Below are positions 62,339 through 64,000 of a stretch of 64,000 bases of DNA, one piece after another. How positions within the stretch are numbered: position 1 is the stretch's first letter; each line of letters opens with the position of its first letter. The notes beneath the pieces were generated by a model. It had not been told where the DNA came from and made no database searches. It saw only the letters and a list, made by a program, of their open reading frames with translations. Origin of the DNA: Actinomyces capricornis (GTDB lineage Bacteria; Actinomycetota; Actinomycetes; Actinomycetales; Actinomycetaceae); NCBI RefSeq assembly GCF_019974135.1, contig NZ_AP025017.1, positions 2,852,001 through 2,916,000 on the forward strand, written 5' to 3'. The position numbers and the translations under genes were made by a program.

Positions 62339-63145
62339 CTACCCGACAGGCTCCACATCCAGCACCCCCATCCCGAAGGAGGTGTGGGAGCCGACATTGG
62401 TGAAGCGCGCCAGCGACATGAGCTGGGAGAACACTCGGGTCGCCCGCCTGCCCGCCACGGCAGTGATCCGCAGATCGCCCTCGCGCGCGGAGATCCGCCG
62501 CGAGGACAACCGGCCACGGCCATCGGCCCGCGGCATCCCCAGGCCCGTCCTCACCGCGTAGGTGCGATCCTCAACGGCCAGCACCTGGCACAGCTCCTCC
62601 CTCCCCGGCAGCTGCGGCGCTGTCGCCGCATCCCACTGCCTCCACCGGGCGCCCAGGCTCGTGGCCAAGGACGCCGGAGAGATGGAATCCAGGTGGCGCC
62701 CCCGGGAGGTGAACACCGTGGGGGAGAGCAGGCGCACCTCCCAGGCACAGGCCCCGTCGTCCTCCACCAGCTCCTCCCAGGAGGCCTGCTCCAGGACCTG
62801 GGCCTCCACCGGGATCAGCGGAGGCTCCCCACCCCCGCCATCGCCGATCGCCAGCACCCCGCCCCAGGCCAGCCACCCGTCCAGCGTGTCCAGCAGCCGA
62901 TCATCGAGCAGGCGCAGCTCCACGCCGAGATAGCCCGGCTGCGCCGTCATCGCCCCCAAGCAGTACGGCTTGGTGCCGGCGAGTTCATGCGGCGGGCGCG
63001 CCTCCAGCGCCGGCACCCCGGCCGCCCGCGCCGGCGAGACCCCCTCAGGCAGGTCGAAGACCCTGCCCCACGCGGCATGAAGCCGTCGAGGAGTAGCCTC
63101 CACCGGTGCGGGCGTATCGAAGTGGACCAGAACAGTACTGGGCAC
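62339..63145 (-). CDS. cas6: Cas6 pre-crRNA endoribonuclease
   Basis: 268 residues. The C-terminus carries the Cas6 Gly-rich loop in SLARFTNVGSHTSFGMGVLDVEP, preceded by RITAVAGRRATRVFSQLM. The N-terminus starts PSTVLVHFDTPAPVEATPRRLHAAWGRVFDL and includes KPYCLGAM, as in RAMP-type Cas6. It should cut each repeat near the GCACC/GGTGC stem to leave the ATTGAGAC handle. Start choice: GTG 63145 with GGAGG eight bases upstream; the frame is open to 63469 but that part is antisense to the glycosidase gene. It is convergent with the effector operon, so it has its own promoter. Confidence 0.85.
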   Translation of the reverse strand: MPSTVLVHFDTPAPVEATPRRLHAAWGRVFDLPEGVSPARAAGVPALEARPPHELAGTKPYCLGAMTAQPGYLGVELRLLDDRLLDTLDGWLAWGGVLAIGDGGGGEPPLIPVEAQVLEQASWEELVEDDGACAWEVRLLSPTVFTSRGRHLDSISPASLATSLGARWRQWDAATAPQLPGREELCQVLAVEDRTYAVRTGLGMPRADGRGRLSSRRISAREGDLRITAVAGRRATRVFSQLMSLARFTNVGSHTSFGMGVLDVEPVG

Positions 63146-63297
63146 GAAAGCCACCTCCAGGCACGTCTCGGCGCGGCAGCGCAGGCTCCACTGTCCCACG
63201 TCGCCGCGCCCGACATGCGGGTTCACCGCAGGCAGCCCGACACCATGCCCGCAGCACCGCCGCACCCGCAGTGCCCACGCACCCGGGCCGGGCGCCG

Positions 63298-64000
63298 CTA
63301 GGAGTCCATCTGCCACACGCCGATGTAGTCGATCTCCATGGCGGCCTCGGTGAACGTCGTCGTGTCGATCTTGACCACCTTCTCCTTCTCCTGCTCCTTC
63401 TCGGCCCACCCGGCCTGCGAGCACAGCCGCAGGTAGTAGGGCTTGTCCGGCCCGAAGGCCTTGGCCCACAGCTCGGGGCGCTCATCGCTCCTGACCTCGT
63501 GGTACATGCGGCCGTCGAAGAAGAAGGAGATGCGCTCCGGGGTCTTCTCCATGGCGAAGACATGGAACTCGGTGAGGTCGGGCCTGGGCTCCACGCCGAC
63601 GGGTCGATGCCGGTCCGTCACATTCTCGTCGTAGGTGTAATGGACGTCCGCGCTGACCTTGCCGGTGCTGTCACCACCGCCCCCGGTCTCGGCGATGTCG
63701 ATCTCCCCATCACTGCCATCGACGGGCCGTATCCAGATCCCTGCCCACAGTCCCTCATGCGACTGGGGAAAGCGCGCCCTGACCTCCACGCGGCCGTAGG
63801 TGAAGTCCAGCTTGCCGCGGGTGACGATGCTGGCGGTGTCCACATCGCGCACGGTCTTCCGACCGGCCTTCGTGTCCTTCTCGTTGGGCCACCTGGTGAT
63901 CGGCACCTCGCGCTTGCGCCACAGGATCCGGCCCACGCCATCCCTGACGTCGTGGGTGTCATGGGTGATAACACCCCAATCGTACTTAACATACCCGGGG
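63298..64000 (-). CDS. GH16 glycoside hydrolase (beta-glucanase/laminarinase type), truncated at the window edge
   Basis: 234 codons visible; the frame remains open to the right edge, so the N-terminus and any signal peptide are outside. The catalytic motif GEIDIAE (nucleophile and acid/base Glu) is intact, preceded by GRVEVRARFPQSHEGLWAGIWIRP and followed by HVFAMEKTPERISFFFDGRMYHEV, standard GH16 order. It cleaves beta-1,3 or mixed-linkage glucans or related polysaccharides, normally outside the cell. It marks the right border of the CRISPR-Cas locus. Cas6 lies 152 bp downstream on the same strand. Confidence 0.88.
   Translation of the reverse strand, partial: PGYVKYDWGVITHDTHDVRDGVGRILWRKREVPITRWPNEKDTKAGRKTVRDVDTASIVTRGKLDFTYGRVEVRARFPQSHEGLWAGIWIRPVDGSDGEIDIAETGGGGDSTGKVSADVHYTYDENVTDRHRPVGVEPRPDLTEFHVFAMEKTPERISFFFDGRMYHEVRSDERPELWAKAFGPDKPYYLRLCSQAGWAEKEQEKEKVVKIDTTTFTEAAMEIDYIGVWQMDS

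Overview
The window is about 70% G+C and has actinobacterial gene order and protein families (alaS-ruvX-mltG-aroE-aroC-aroKB-efp-nusB, TipAS, DUF349, MMPL and dynamin-like GTPase pairs, many GTG starts). It looks like a chromosomal segment of an Actinomyces-like member of the Actinomycetaceae. The phylum call is firm; the genus is an inference.

Region 1 (1-31.6 kb) is mostly housekeeping. It carries the tail of a TipAS regulator, a DUF349 protein, an Mrr-like protein with a doubtful active site, an ABC-F ATPase, an MBL-fold hydrolase, hisS followed by two translationally coupled dynamin-like GTPases, a decayed HxlR regulator, a Kef-type antiporter and a DeaD-type helicase. It continues with two surface proteins, aspS, a membrane Ser/Thr kinase, an ArsR/Cys-rich metal operon with a visible operator, GDPD, a Sua5/YciO-type protein, an MMPL transporter, rarA, a TSUP permease and rpsD.

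Region 2 (31.7-44.5 kb) is the classical alaS-ruvX-mltG-aroE-aroC-aroKB-efp-nusB block. It includes an aroK-aroB fusion, a degenerate second shikimate-kinase-like protein, a small membrane protein and two tandem PaiB-like proteins.

Region 3 (44.7-63.1 kb) is a complete type III CRISPR-Cas locus that I assign to subtype III-D. Two co-oriented arrays with nearly identical ~237-bp leaders flank a reverse transcriptase-Cas1 fusion gene and cas2. An effector operon follows: HD-less cas10 (GGDD), csx10, a double-Cas7 RAMP, a Csx19-like protein and a long TIGR03986-like Cas7. Two candidate signal-activated effectors complete it: a large CARF-like/HEPN protein and a two-TM CorA-like membrane protein whose GMN filter is missing. 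cas6 lies convergently on the minus strand behind a 29-bp perfect hairpin. Base composition drops from about 67% to about 52-55% G+C inside the double-Cas7 gene, so the distal half of the operon looks like a later addition. RT-Cas1 would let the system acquire spacers from RNA, and one triplicated spacer is antisense to what looks like an mRNA ribosome-binding site and start codon.

The right edge holds a truncated GH16 glycoside hydrolase.
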